This document shows positions 12,380 through 24,559 of a stretch of DNA of 64,000 nucleotides, in pieces. The notes under the pieces were generated by a model that worked only from the letters and a program-made list of their open reading frames with translations, was not told the DNA's origin and made no database searches. The DNA is taken from contig JARHVA010000316.1 in NCBI GenBank assembly GCA_037957365.1, positions 1,674,001 to 1,738,000 on the forward strand. Direction: 5' to 3'. Source of the stretch: Torreya grandis (taxonomy: Eukaryota; Streptophyta; Pinopsida; Cupressales; Taxaceae). How positions within the stretch are numbered: the first letter of the stretch is position 1; the number at the start of each line of letters is the position of its first letter. The position numbers were made by a program, and so were the translations under genes.

Positions 12380-13650
12380 TCAAGCTTTCTAGATCTCATT
12401 ATTTGGGATTATCTCAAGGAAACATTACCTAAACCCATTCAAGATAATTGACTAGAAACAAAGGATGAGAAATTTATCAAAGAGGATGCTTATTTAGACA
12501 TCTCAGAAGATACACATACCACTCCTTTTATTATTACAACACCTTCATGTAGCATACCCATCACCTTTAGCTTACTCCCATTTGAGAAGACTATTATGTT
12601 ACCTCAATTAAAGCCATGACCAGCTCCTTTTATAGCTCGTGAAGAGCCAAATATGCTAAAGGGATAAATTAGGGGGAAGGATTTAAGATTTGTAAATAAA
12701 AACCTCAAGGTTTCATGATAAAAATCCTTATAATATTTTCCCATAAGGATTGAACTCCCTAAAGAGGATATCCTTGCTACCATCGATCAGATTTGAAAAG
12801 GCAATGTGCCTTTGCCACCTATTCAAACTAGAGAATCCATATTAGGACCTCATCCTTCGATAAGACTAAAATCCACTATTTTAGAATCATATTATAAAGA
12901 TAATATACCACTAAAAAGGGATCTTCCCACTGTAATAATTCCAATTCACAATCCTTTAAATCCATACTACCCATGAGGCCTAGATGTAAAGTCTTATCCC
13001 AAGCACAAAGTACCTACTATGGGGAATATTCAAATAACTAGTGTTAAGGATCAAGGCTCAAAAGCAAATGCAACCTCTATGCCAAGATCTATTGGGGGGA
13101 TCTTACTCTAAGATTCTTGATCAAATTATTCAAACTTCCCTTGTCACACTACTACCTATAAAACTTGTTAACCTTCATATTCAAAATTTAGTGTGGTATC
13201 AAGAAAAAAAGAAATGTGCATATCATTGAATAGTAGGACATGATACTAAAAGTTGTAACATGCTAAAAGTTATGGTCCAAAACTTGTTATAAGAGGAAGA
13301 ACTTTTAATGGAATAATTTGGTCATGACTATTCCCATAGTCAAACTACTAGGGTCATGTCCACCACAGGAATTAATATATCATTAACAAGAATGACATGA
13401 GTTTCAAAGGAAGATAGAATTTCTGATAGAACTCAATATCAACCCCTCTTAAACCATTTAGATTTGGATGAGGTTGAAAACATGACAAACACACCATTAT
13501 TTTAGATAGAGGCGATTCACATAGCTACACAATCCTAGACTCAAGTTCATAAGACCCAAAATCTTGATAAAGCCAAAGTGACTATTGCAAAAGCTCTTGC
13601 TTATACCATAAATAGTCCTACAACACCCATCCTAAAACTTATAATTTTTA
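12380..13650 (+). pseudogene. Tat-like gypsy gag C-terminal part
   Basis: A broken frame contains a C-A-Y-H ... G-H-D ... C box near 13215-13260. This is the CAYHxxxGHxxxxC variant zinc-binding box typical of gag in Tat/Athila-like plant gypsy elements. It is followed by a Leu/Lys helix (NMLK..VQNLL). The same box occurs on the minus strand at 52759-52980 in another element. Upstream sequence is Pro-rich and interrupted by TAA/TAG codons. The 5' LTR and gag start are missing, presumably removed at the junction with the chromovirus LTR. Confidence 0.6.
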
Positions 13651-13919
13651 TTTTATGAAAAAAAAAACAAAATAATAATGCTTTAGAATTGATACATATC
13701 TCCTTTCTAAAATAGCTTCATAAACTTCCAATCAAGATGTATTTATATGAACTTGTCCAAAACTCTCCTCAATAGTGTGAGGCTATGATAGAAGCCTTAT
13801 AAGATACCAAGATACAATTAGATGAACCCCAACTGCTATCATATATTATCGCATCACTTCAAAAGTCATCATCCATAACATTTCATGATTCTAAAATATC
13901 ACCATTGTAGTCTAATGAC

Positions 13920-14330
13920 TAGGATCTACCACTATTTATCACTACCCCAATTGATCAGACCCAAACCAAACGAGTAATGATTGATAATGGAGAAATCATA
14001 AATATTATCGCCACTCATGATTTTAAATAACTACAGTTACCTAAAACTATTGTAACTCAATCTCTAGCCATTTTATGAGCATTTAATGATATTGTGGCCC
14101 CTACATTAGGAATGGTTGTCCTTCCCATCCAAGTAGGTGTATGTACCCTCCTTGAGTTATTCTACGTAATAGAAGGGGAATTTTATTATAATATCCTATT
14201 AGGATATCTTTGGATATGTGCTATGCATTGTATCCCCTCCACCTTACATTGATGTCTTAAATTTAAACATGAGGTTAAGGTCCATAATATCCTAGTCAAT
14301 TCCCATCTATTTAAAACTTGCAACCTTACC
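13920..14330 (+). pseudogene. Tat-like gypsy aspartic protease
   Basis: The active-site segment RVMIDNGEIINII lies near 13970-14010. Here the usual DTG is DNG, as in many plant Tat elements. The downstream hydrophobic part FYYNILLGYLWICAMHCIPSTLH (about 14180-14250) corresponds to the YNxILGRxWLHxMxAVPSTxH block that ends retropepsin in this lineage. The ILGR arginine is replaced. Stops interrupt the frame. The enzyme would have cut the Gag-Pol polyprotein; this copy is dead. Confidence 0.65.
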
Positions 14331-15399
14331 TTTCGACAAAATGATGTCTTAATTTTGTTATAAAACATGATCCCATCATCATTTAAAGAAATGTCATCTA
14401 GTACAATAATACCTGCATCAAGAATTACTAGTAAGGATTCCCTTGAGTTTATGTTTCAACAACTATCAATGGGAGAATATCAGTTACTGATGCTCAACAT
14501 TCTTACCACTCCTCAAGAATATGGGTGTCCCAACAAACAACATGTGTATTATCCTAATCTCAAGGAACTCATTTCATTTAATCCATGTTTCCTCTATATT
14601 CATTTAATTTACAAGGGGATTTATCATCCTTCTTTAAGTCTTGATAGCCAAACCCATGCCAAACTATTCAACTCAAACTTCTCATTCTTAGATAAACCCC
14701 ACTTTGCAAAAACATACATGTAGCAGTGTGATTAGAAGGGCTTTGGCATAAGATGCTATGAACAAGGACCACACAATGTCACATTGGAATATTTTAGGAA
14801 ACCCCATGAAAAACATGGCCTAAGTTTTAATAAAAACCCAAAACTATCCCACAAACCACTCTCTTACCTATTATTGAAGAGTGCACATCATCCTCACCAT
14901 TCAACATCCCTTCTGAGATAGATGAGGTTGTATCCATTCATTTAGAATTTTTTTAGTCAATGCCATCACTATGAAACCTCTCATGTATTTCATCAATGGG
15001 GAAGCCAAAACCATTCCTCTTTCCTATCCAAACATGATAGGGTGGGACTTTCCCACCATCCCTATTCTTCAGTGCTAGGATGATGAGTTGATCTTAACTC
15101 ATTTAGGCATAGAGAACTCCCATATATGCAATTCTCTTCCCTTTGAAACCTCTAGTCTATTAAATTAAGCTACCATTAACATTAACATAGGATCTCATGA
15201 GACTTTGTGTATTGTTAAGGTGATTAAATCCTTAGATCCTTAGGAACACCAAGATTTCACTGTTTCTAGTAGATTGTAGTGAAGCATTCATTTGGTCCTA
15301 TAGTGACATGCTTAGTATTAACCTTATTATTGTCATCCATATCATTGCCATGTTTCTTATTTTCAAACCTATAAAATAAAGAACTTCAAAAAATACATC
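14331..15399 (+). other. Protease-RT linker of Tat-like gypsy, decayed
   Basis: About 1 kb joins the protease and RT remnants. It holds an open stretch of 118 codons (14367-14723) with no domain I recognise, then frames broken by stops. In this lineage a long poorly conserved linker normally lies here, so I treat it as part of pol and not as a separate gene. Confidence 0.4.
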
Positions 15400-16085
15400 C
15401 TCACATTACATGCTTGGTCAAAGAAGAATTACAACATCTCTTATCCATTAATTTTATCCTACCTATTGACTACTCCCAATGGGTGTCTAATATCATCCCT
15501 ATTATAAAACCCATAGGAGGACTACACCTCTGTATTGAATTTCATGACCTTAACCTCACGTGTCCTAAAAATTATTTCCCTCTCCCTAATATTAATTAAT
15601 TAGTGGACTTAACAATTGATCATGAAATGTTATCGCTTATAGATGGTTTCTTTGGGTATAATCAGATCCTTATTTTACCAAAAGATTAAGATACGGCTTC
15701 ATTTATTACTCCTTGGGGGAACTTATGCTATTAGGTTATGCCTTTCAGCTTAAATAATGTGAAGGTCACCTATCAAAGGTCCATGACCTATATTTTCCAT
15801 CATATAATCCTTAAATCATTGAAGATTATGTGGATGATCTCCTCAGTAAGTCAAAGCTAAAAAATGACCATCTTTCAGTGCTTAAAGTAATTTTCTCTCA
15901 CCTAATCCAATTTTGTGTCCATCTCAATTCTAATAAATACATATTTGGGGTTTTGATGGGTAAGATTTTGGGTTTCATCATCTTTATTCAGGGGATAGAG
16001 GTTGACCACACTAAGATCAAAGCCAATATATAAATGCCACCCCCATCTAATCTTAAGCAACTCCATAGTTTATATGCAAAATTGT
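15400..16085 (+). pseudogene. Tat-like gypsy reverse transcriptase
   Basis: The N-terminal RT block VKEELQHLLSINFILPIDY followed by WVSNIIPI..P.GGL..C.EFHDLN..CPK..FPLPNI matches the Tat/Athila RT pattern (15414-15599). The catalytic YVDD is intact at 15827-15838. The thumb block follows (LNSNKYIFGV..GKILGFI...GIEVD, about 15925-16005), then PPPSNLKQL. Frame changes and stops separate the pieces. It would have copied element RNA into DNA. The family is certain, and the lineage is likely from the FxDLNxxCPKxxFPLP form. Confidence 0.85.
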
Positions 16086-17215
16086 AGTCCATTCATCATT
16101 TTATTAGCCATCTATCCATTCAATGTCAACCATTCCACCACTTCTTAAGGAAATATACCTGCTTCAATTAGGACTTTGGATATCAGGAGGCCTTTGATTC
16201 CCTAAAATCTATCTTCTCTCACAACCAGTTCTCATTCCTCATAAGGAGGGTAAACATTTCTTCTTGTATATTTCAGCTATAGATCATGCCCTAAGAGCCA
16301 TGCTTTCCCATTGTGATGAGCAACATAAAAAGTAGGTAGTTTATTATATAAGTTACACTCTTGTTGAATACAAGGCATGCTATACACATAAAAAAATTAT
16401 GCCTAGATATTATTTTTGTAGCTTCTAAGCTTTGCCATTATCTGCTTAATCACAAAACCTATGTGATCACAAATGCGGATCCCCTAAAATTTATGCATTC
16501 AAATCCATATCAGAATCAGTGAATGGCAAAATGGCTCATGATTTTGGTAGAGTTTTATCTTGAGTTTATCCACCAAAAATCATTTAAAAGTCAAATCATT
16601 TCTCATCAACTTGTCGAGGTACCACTTTTTGATATTCAACTAAGCAATTATGAATTCTTAGATGAATCCATAACCTCCACATCTTAATTAGATCTGCAAT
16701 ATCAAATGACTCTATTATTTGATGGATCAAGGTGTGAGCATGGTAGGGGAGATAGAATTATCTTAATCCGTCCAGTGGGACACCTATACCTTTATATTTT
16801 AAGCTTGATTTTGATTGCACCAACAACATGGTAGAATGTGAGACTTTGATCATAGGTCTCCAAAATAATTTACCCTTAGGTATTAAATTGCTAAATATCT
16901 ATGGTTATTCTTATCTTGTGTTCAATTAAATAAAGGGCATATATCAATGTAAAAGTGACACCCTCCAAAAATATAAGACCTTGGATGATCAATTACTAAC
17001 TACTTTTGAGAAATATGCTATCCAAGCCACTCTTTGGTCAACTAATAAGTTTGCAGATAACATGGCCTCCTTCACCTCATTTATCCCATATTCATATCAG
17101 GAACCTAAGTTATTTTTTCTCATCCATAAAATAAACCAGTCTTATTTTACCAAAAATGATCTTCCTTCTATCCATAATATAGAGGAAAATCCATTAGATC
17201 TGTGGTACACGTAGA
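16086..17215 (+). pseudogene. Tat-like gypsy RNase H region
   Basis: After the RT connection comes a segment with YVITNADPLKFM and WLMILVEFYLEFIHQKSFKSQ (about 16460-16600). This matches the tether joining RT to the second RNase H in Tat elements. The second RNase H follows, with LLFDGSRCEHG (about 16715) and a C.NN..E.E.LI.GL block (about 16820-16860). An open stretch of 77 codons ends it (16981-17214). Broken by frame changes. A dual RNase H layout is known for the Tat lineage, and the order here fits. Confidence 0.7.
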
Positions 17216-18505
17216 TATTTGATTATTGATCAAGGGGGATTATTCTTCTAGATTTATCCAATGCAAGCAAGCTTTCTAGCATCATATCAAATTTTTTGTT
17301 ATACTAAGGGGTGTTATTTATAAACATGGTTTTTATGGCATCCTTCTTTATTGCCTTCAAATTCATGAATCTACCCTTGCTATCTAATAAGCTCATGATG
17401 GGACATGTGGTGGACATTTTAATGGATACAACATTGCTAATATAATCTTACAACTAGGCTATTATTGGTCCACTTTAAATCAATATTATTGAGAGTACAT
17501 TAATAAATGCATAAAATGTCAGTAGCATGCTAACCTATCACATGTCCGTAGTCACCCATTATAAGCAACATAGGACTTTTGGCCATTTTCCTAGTGGGGG
17601 CTTGATCTTATAGTTAAATCAATCCTAAATCTTCCCAACATCATGGATTTATCATTACCACCACTGAATATTTCACTAGATGGGTGTAGCATATTCTTCT
17701 TATCTCAACCAAAGCAAAAAAAAAATTATGGAGTTTATTAATCCACATATTATTTGTCACTTTATTTTTCCTTATAAGATCATTACAGATCATGTATTTT
17801 TTTAAAAATAAAAAAGGTTTAAGAGCTTTGTGACTCTTTTAACATTAAGCTAATCTTATCCTCACCATACTATCCTTAATATAATGGATAGGCTAAGGCA
17901 TCTAATAAAAATCCTATCAAAATCCTAACTAAAGTAGTTAATAAAGATGGAAATAACTAGCATCTTCATGTTCCCTTTGCTTTATGGCCTTATCGAGCTA
18001 GTATTCAAACCCCTATGGGGGTTACCCCTCTTTCTCTAGTTTATGGTGATAAATTTGTAATTACTCTTGAGGTTTATATTCTTTCCCTTCTCATCTCTCA
18101 CAAAGATATCATTTTTTGAGGATGACTTCCATCAAGAATGATAAGCCCAACTTGATCTCTTGGATGAGTGTCAATCGGCTACCCTTGACCATCTCAATGT
18201 ATATCAGGAATGAATAAAAATGTGCCTATATTAAACATTTAAATGAATGTGAATTTAATATCGGTGACCTTATCTTGAAAGAAAATCAACATGTTACTAA
18301 TATTGAAAAGAGAAAATGAGGAAAATTTTCTCCAAATTGGCTTGGACTATATATTATCACCTATAAATATAGATCTGGGGCATATCATTTGGCCTCTCTT
18401 GATGGAAAACCATAATGAAAACCTCTTAATGCATTGAATTTACATACTTTCCATTATCAATACACCTTAATCCCCTTGGTCAACCTAGTTTATTTTCTTT
18501 TAGTT
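17216..18505 (+). pseudogene. Tat-like gypsy integrase
   Basis: Integrase pieces appear in order. The H-H-C-C zinc part includes AHDGTCGGHFNG (about 17392-17425), then the CIKCQ..A block (about 17510). A poor core follows (FIITTTEYFTRWV, about 17650). The TP.SLVYGDKFVITLEV block lies near 18025-18075, and the C-terminal FNIGDLILKENQ...KFSPNWLGLYII block near 18250-18360. The frame is heavily broken. The distance from protease to here fits a full pol, so only the 5' third of the element is lost. Confidence 0.7.
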
Positions 18506-19264
18506 TGACAATTTACCTTTCATTCTTAAAAATACCAAATAATGATATATTGAGTCATGTGGTTATTTGATAACATTGTCTATTCTAACCTGGAATATGA
18601 ATACTCTGGCTCTATTCATATCATGCTCTAATTGGACAAGCTTCACCTATAATGGGAAGGAGCCCCAAAACATTATTTCCCAAAACCCCTCCTTATTACC
18701 TTAGTAGTTCATTTTGGGAATAAGAATATCATCTTATACAACAAATATTTAGAAACTATTCTAAGTTACCTTAAGCCAATCCATAAGAAATAATAACACT
18801 AGGATAAAAAAACCAAGCAAACAAAAACATCTCTAAAAGAAGGCAAAAATAATAGATTGATCCCTCGAAGGACAACTATAAATTATTAGACTTCATGTAT
18901 TGATTAGTCTACATGGATTGGCACAAAAGGATCCTAGGGTCAATCTTAGCTCTGGAGTGCAAGATGAAAGCATCTTTTTCCAAAAAAATTCCACTTTCTA
19001 TCAAAATACTGAAGAAAAGCAAATCCCTAGAAAATTCCATCTCAAACCAATAGATACTGAACTTAGTTGACCTAAGGCTATTATGATATTTATTAACAAT
19101 CAATTAAGGAGGCACATAAATTTATTATAAAAGGTTTTTCTTGGGTTATGGTACAAGCCAATGACGAGTAATAAAATCTTTGTGTCTCTTTATCCTAAAT
19201 ACATCAAATTTGAACCAATTAATTATCTAAAGCAAGATTACCACATATATCTTGATCATAGTGT
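18506..19264. other. Non-coding stretch after Tat pol
   Basis: AT-rich sequence with no recognisable domain on either strand. It separates pol from the antisense ORF region, as expected for a long-spacer Tat element. Confidence 0.4.
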
Positions 19265-19588
19265 AATAATATCATAATTTAATCCATAAGCAACCTAACG
19301 TAAACCCATAATCACATAACATATATCCATAATCCATAATCTAATCTAATCTAATTATTAATCTAAGATAAATCGATAATCACATATGATAGATCCATAA
19401 ATATTTTAATTTAAATCCATAATAAATCTATCACATTCTTAGGTCATCTAAATAGCTAAATCCATTATCACATAATCTAAATACAAAATATCCTAAACTA
19501 ACTCCATGAAAATCCATAAAATTTCAAACCATAATCTAATAAAATCCATAAATCACAACATATAACACCACAACTCATAATCAAAATC
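19265..19588. repeat. Degenerate AATCCATAA short-repeat block
   Basis: Variants of AATCCATAA/ATAATCTAAT recur many times over about 320 bp, with irregular spacing. It directly precedes the TA microsatellite. Confidence 0.6.

Positions 19589-19647
<59 letters not shown>
19589..19647. repeat. (TA)n microsatellite
   Basis: Almost pure alternating TA for about 59 bp, with one TTA interruption near 19608. Confidence 0.95.
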
Positions 19648-19649
<2 letters not shown>

Positions 19650-19759
19650 TCAAATATACATTATCCAAACATCAATATACAAAATAGATGGCTCTTTGGC
19701 AAGTACAATAAATACAAAATGAGTTCCTCAGTAAACTAGCAAGAGTTTAGATGGATGCT

Positions 19760-21300
19760 CCTAATGTCTCGACCCCTGCCTCTAATCCCATCTCCTCCTA
19801 TATCTTCCCTCTTATCTCTCCCTCAAGATACAATCCCTGTGTTGATTGAACCTGTATGTGTCTATTGGGAAGACCTACCCTATGTGGCCACATGTGTGGC
19901 ATACTAAGGAATCTCTGGATGCAAATATAGTATAATCTAATCATAGTAATACATCTTGGCCACCAGCTCTTGATACCTATCCAAAATTATAGTACATTTC
20001 TATCTTTTACTTATTTTGAATCCCCTTATAACTATCTACCCCATGGCTCCTAAATCCCTCACCATAGTCTATCCATCTTTGCACAGTATCTATCTTAAGA
20101 TTCAACTACCAAATCATGACTCAAACATAGGTTATCATAATCTACCTATAAAGCATCTAATTTGGTCTATATAACATCTTAGTCCATTTACATGGTAGTG
20201 AACACCCCTTATGCTGTGGTTACCTATCCCAATAAATTGATACATTGGGTTATCAATGTATCCCTCTCTCTAATAATACTTGTGACATCTATCTCCTCCT
20301 CCCTCCTCTCCCCTCTCCTCCTCATCTCCTTCTCCCTCCTCCTATACATCCTACATCTCCTCATTTGTTCCCTCCTACTGAGGTCACACCACCCTCTCCT
20401 GCCTGGCATCCATATGCCTTGATGACCGCACCAAATATGTTAGGGTACACCCTACATCATCTATTTATATATCTAGTTCCTCCTCCTCTGACCCAATCAA
20501 AATATCTATAGTATCTACATCTAGGATTCTAATATCTATATCATGCCATCTATACACTTGTGGGGCCCATGGTATATACTTCATATGACCAAACTATTTC
20601 CTCACCCTCCCAAAATGGAATTTTTTTGTATATTCCATCCTCCTTCTTGTTAGCCACCTCTCCCTATAAATGTCCACCAGCTCTACCTTTATCCTAGACC
20701 ATGCAAGAAATCTAATGTAAGGCCTCCAAATGATGTCACTATTATGTATCTCCCAAAGGACTCATCCATAGTATGTCAGGTCCCATGTCACACCATCTGT
20801 GTAAGCTCATACTAAATCTTCCTTCCATCAAAGGAAGGCCACACTTTAAGCAATATCATACCATCATATTTATGGGGTGCCAATGGGTCATATCACTTTG
20901 ATGTGCTCATATGCCCAATATTACAAAACAAAGGTCACATCTAAACCATATCTCCTTTGGTTCCTCTACCCCCATAGCTTCATATATATATGTGCTAGTA
21001 AAGTTAGGCCCCAAACAAATACTATCTGATTTCTCACATGTGTACGTCAAAACCTATGAAGCTCCATGGGAACCTACCTCTACTTAAGTTAGGGAGAGCA
21101 TAACATGAAATGGATAGGATCATCATAGTCAAAACTCATCTCTAATATTTGTGTGCATCATATAGTGGTTTAAACACAAATCTTCCTACCATGAAAGTGA
21201 TATCCACAACATCCCCAACATATAACCATGTCAATGTCACTATACAACCCCACTCATCCATAGTTACAATAATGGCCCCTACACTAGAAGCTATAGTATC
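19760..21300 (-). pseudogene. Antisense plant mobile domain (PMD) ORF in a Tat gypsy
   Basis: On the strand opposite to pol, a long frame with many TAA/TAG stops can be followed. It contains a WAYEHI block (about 20915-20930) with L-x-YW before it, an LWEIHNSDIIWRPY block (about 20720-20760), then an EL-x6-RW-x12-F-x2-RVRK-x-FG block, and ends in a Glu/Arg-rich coiled-coil-like tail (about 20050-20400). This order matches the plant mobile domain family, known from MAIL/MAIN-type host proteins and from ORFs of plant transposable elements. PMD ORFs lying antisense in the 3' spacer of Tat-type gypsy elements fit the position here. The molecular role is unknown. Frame is mostly continuous, at least one shift. 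Confidence 0.65.
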
Positions 21301-21639
21301 TTATATATGTCCTCTTTTATAATGGTCATCTTTCCTAAAAATAACCAAAAAGTCCCAGTGGTCACATCCCATCATTCTATTAATGCCACCAATAGGCTCA
21401 TGTCTCTATGAATGCATCAATAAAAGCATACTCCTCTTAAGCCCACAACTGCTATATGGGCCCAATCACCATCACTCAAATGATCCCATAATTAATCTAA
21501 GAGAAGTTATACTCAATCTCACATCCTCATTAATGTTTATACCTATTATCATAATCTTAAATAATCCTTAAACTTTCTAAAATTTAACTTAGTTTAACCC
21601 TAAACTCTTTACTCTGGTTGTTCACCTTTTTTAACAAAT

Positions 21640-21709
21640 CAATACTGATTCAGTTATAATCAGTGATGTTTTTACTAAATCATCAATGATTTACTAGATC
21701 AATGTCAAC
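21640..21709 (+). repeat. Phased motif array, decayed (Tat spacer, first)
   Basis: Copies begin at 21640 (CAATACTGAT), 21661 (CAGTGATGTT), 21681 (CATCAATGAT) and 21700 (CAATGTCAAC), spacings 21, 20 and 19 bp. Most have lost the central GACGTC, but the phase is kept. Confidence 0.55.
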
Positions 21710-21948
21710 CCTAGGTCACCATACTATCCTAAAAACCATACACACTTCCCTAACTAAAAAACACAAAAAACAAAAAAAATAAGGCCTACCTTATCTTGAG
21801 ACCATTGTCATCACCTTTGACCACTGCCGCTCAACTCCATCACATCATATGTCAAAATCATCATCAAATTTTAATTCTTCACTCACCATGCATTAATAGA
21901 AAATGAGATATCTCTATGTTATAATTTATTATATAATTATATTTAGAT

Positions 21949-22019
21949 TGATGTTAATTTGTTTTAGATCAACATCAATTTATATGGATCATCGTCAATT
22001 TCCTTAATTGGCATTGATC
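21949..22019 (+). repeat. Phased motif array (Tat spacer, second)
   Basis: Copies begin at 21949 (TGATGTTAAT), 21970 (CAACATCAAT), 21990 (CATCGTCAAT) and 22010 (GGCATTGATC), spacings 21, 20 and 20 bp. Intervening bases differ between copies. Confidence 0.65.
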
Positions 22020-22627
22020 TACCTGACTTTTGATCTTTTTGCACTACTTTAGTTGTTTATGCATCTATTCCTACTCTGAAGCCCAATCTTGTTACCTTGC
22101 CACACCTATACCATTATTTATCCTATTACATTTTAGGATTTTAGACATAGACCCCTTATTGGTCCCACAACCTATGTAAGGCATGTAACTTTTTGGGTAT
22201 CTCCCATATGTGGGTCTTGAAAGTGTATTTCATCTTGAGAATAAATGTTTACAGGTAACATGCAAATCATACAACACACTAGATGCTTCGGTTAGCCAAA
22301 CCCTATCATTTGTTTTCTTGATTGGCCTTCATTTAATCCCACTTATTCATACCCGTGGTAATTTACTACGTGATTTGTCTTGGGGCATCTATGCCTATAC
22401 TATCTCATACCTTATCAGCGCAAAGTATACTTCATGTTATGCATCTACAACCCTAGTTCTCATTTTTAATTTATTCATCCCATCCATTATTTCATATTTC
22501 AAATGCATCACCCACTCATCATCCTATGCTGGATCTTGATTTGAGGGGGGATACCTCCTTAGATAAACATGGGAATTGGACCTCTCTCAATTTTTGTCTC
22601 ATAACATGTTATTACATACTACTTCAT

Positions 22628-22640
22628 AAAAAGGGGAAAG
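22628..22640 (+). other. Polypurine tract of Tat-like gypsy
   Basis: AAAAAGGGGAAAG directly precedes the LTR start TATAGACACT. The related LTR at 32932 is preceded by AATAGGGGAAAAA. Confidence 0.65.
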
Positions 22641-24100
22641 TATAGACACTATGATTTTATATGTCCTATATGAATAATTTTATAGTATAGGCCTTTAATT
22701 TATTATTTCATCCTAAATACCCCTATCCTAAAGTCTAACTTATTTACCATTAGGTACTTAGTAATTTGTTTTTACAAATTACCATTTTCCCATCTTAAAC
22801 ACCCAAATCTAATTACAACCTATAAATCCTAGACCTTTAACAACTTACCCTCATATAAACCCATTCCTAACAAACCCACTTCTTGTAATCCTAAATTACT
22901 TCACAGTTAGAATTAACCAAAGTGGATGAAATCTAAATTTTGCTAAAAGGGTGAATCGATAATGATTTTCCTACAATCGATTTTGATTCTCTCGATCTAT
23001 AGCGATCTATATGTACATATGTGGTTCTTTGGTTCTAGGCCCACAAATTTTCAATATCAAAACATTGCTTAGATTTCATTAGGAGAATTAAAGGTGAATG
23101 TTAGCTCCACATTATCAAAATTAGGCTATACCCAGTTCACAATAGTCATCAGAATCCAAGAAGATCACTTGTGGAAAGAAGATACAGTTTGCCTACATCT
23201 ATTTCATGGTAAGTTCTCTATGATGAACATCTCTTTTCTTATTTCATTCTTTTTTTCCTATTTACTTTAGTATCAAAACATATTAGATATCCCCAAATTC
23301 CTTTTTTGATTGTCTTTATTCATCATGTATCCTTCTATTTATAACATTGTGCAGTTTTATAAGAATCGACACTGATTCATCTGAATCGATGTCGATTCAT
23401 CTAAATTGGCATAGATTCTATAGGATTGGCATTGATAACTATACTTTATTTTAAAATTTGATCCATTCAATCCTAAAACTCTATCTTGGATAAGTCTAAA
23501 TTAAATTTCTATCTTTTTAGACATGGAATTTACTTATAGATGACTCTGCTTGGAATTTCACATGATGTAATTAATATCACTGATCTACTCATCATCTCTC
23601 AACCTTTCTTCATCGACTAGAGTGACATAGATTTTAATTTATAACTTTATGCCATTGTTAATTCTCTCTCATTTGAAGTGATTTCTAACCAATTAGATTC
23701 TATATAAGAATATGTGAATTCTACTACAACTTATTAGGATGAATACTTTGCTTATATTGATAGTTTAAATTAAGCTTAGTTCATAATCATTTTATTATCA
23801 AATCTATATCACATATTTATATTTTTTAATTTTAGTCTTTATTATCCACTTAATTGTGAAAATAGTGAGCTAACATCCACTTGAGGAAGTTCATAACTTT
23901 TTGGGACTAGTTCCTAACCAGGCAACTCACTTATCTATCTATTAATCCATTTTGTCAAAGTTATTTAATTATGTGCAGGGTATTCTTCTAAGACAAAAAG
24001 AAGTTCCCTGTTTCACTGGATTCAAGCAGTGTGAAACCATCTTCTTATCTCCATATATTATTCATAAACCTTGTATTTCTTTAAGTTTTTAATAGATAAT
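22641..24100 (+). repeat. 3' LTR of Tat-like gypsy, about 1.4 kb
   Basis: It starts TATAGACACT, a decayed TGTAGACAC(C/T). Its last 250 bp or so (from about 23860) lines up with the ends of the LTRs at 55770-57198 and 60734-62132. Shared landmarks are ACTTGAGGAAGT / CTCAAGGAAGT, CACTTATCTATCTA / CACATACCTATCTA, and the AAAGAAGTTCC / AAAGAGGAGTCC segment. It contains a phased array at 23367-23437. The right edge is estimated to within about 40 bp because no PBS follows. Confidence 0.6.
23367..23437 (+). repeat. Phased motif array in Tat-like LTR
   Basis: Copies begin at 23367 (CGACACTGAT), 23387 (CGATGTCGAT), 23408 (GGCATAGATT) and 23428 (GGCATTGATA), spacings 20, 21 and 20 bp. The flanks also share ATTCAT or ATTCTA, so the unit is about 20 bp. 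Confidence 0.7.
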
Positions 24101-24559
24101 TAAATTAAAAGGAAAAAATGAAAAAAATACTATTACAATGTGTATCACCTTGAAAACTATGAAGAGGTTTTTTTTCATACTTTGTGACTTGACTCGAGTA
24201 CATACAAGTGACATAAAGATAATAAGAAAATATTAATATTAAAGGTCATATAGATATAAATATTATTATCAATGTTATACATCAAAACCATTTATCACCA
24301 CATATGTAAATTTCATCAAACTCTTGACTTCATAATTATAAAGATTCAATCAATTGCATTAATACAATGGATTAAAATTTAGAATTTTTGCCACAATTGA
24401 GTTTACTGAAAACATGAATAAGGAAGAAAACAATAAAATCTACCCTTTTAGGGATTACATAAACTTTTGTCTTATAACAAGTAACATACATAGTGACTTA
24501 TAAACTAAGAATAATGAAAATAATGAAATCTAGGATTGATCTCTAAATTCTAGTAGAGG
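24101..24559. other. AT-rich stretch, nothing recognised
   Basis: No domain, repeat or LTR edge is visible. It lies between the 3' LTR of the Tat-like gypsy and a minus-strand gag-like frame. Confidence 0.4.

Larger units (their letters stand above)
21301..22627. other. 3' spacer of Tat-like gypsy with two phased motif arrays
   Basis: Non-coding spacer between the antisense ORF and the PPT. Two arrays of the GAC/GAT motif lie at 21640-21709 and 21949-22019. A 109-codon open stretch (22210-22539) has no recognisable domain and I treat it as chance. A TTGAGGGGGGATA tract at about 22540 is echoed near 32827 and 55628, each about 100-145 bp before an LTR. This suggests a conserved 3' element of this gypsy group. 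Confidence 0.5.

Noticed and set aside
19589..19647. (TA)n as a replication origin or attachment site
   Set aside because: A simple microsatellite; nothing around it supports another role.
20192..20511. Two plus-strand open stretches with Leu/Ser/Pro-rich products
   Set aside because: The pyrimidine-rich tract that makes them is the complement of a Glu/Arg-rich tail of the antisense PMD frame. No plus-strand domain is seen.
22210..22539. 109-codon open stretch with hydrophobic segments
   Set aside because: No homology block and not kept in the parallel spacer before 32932. Chance openness in AT-rich DNA is likely.
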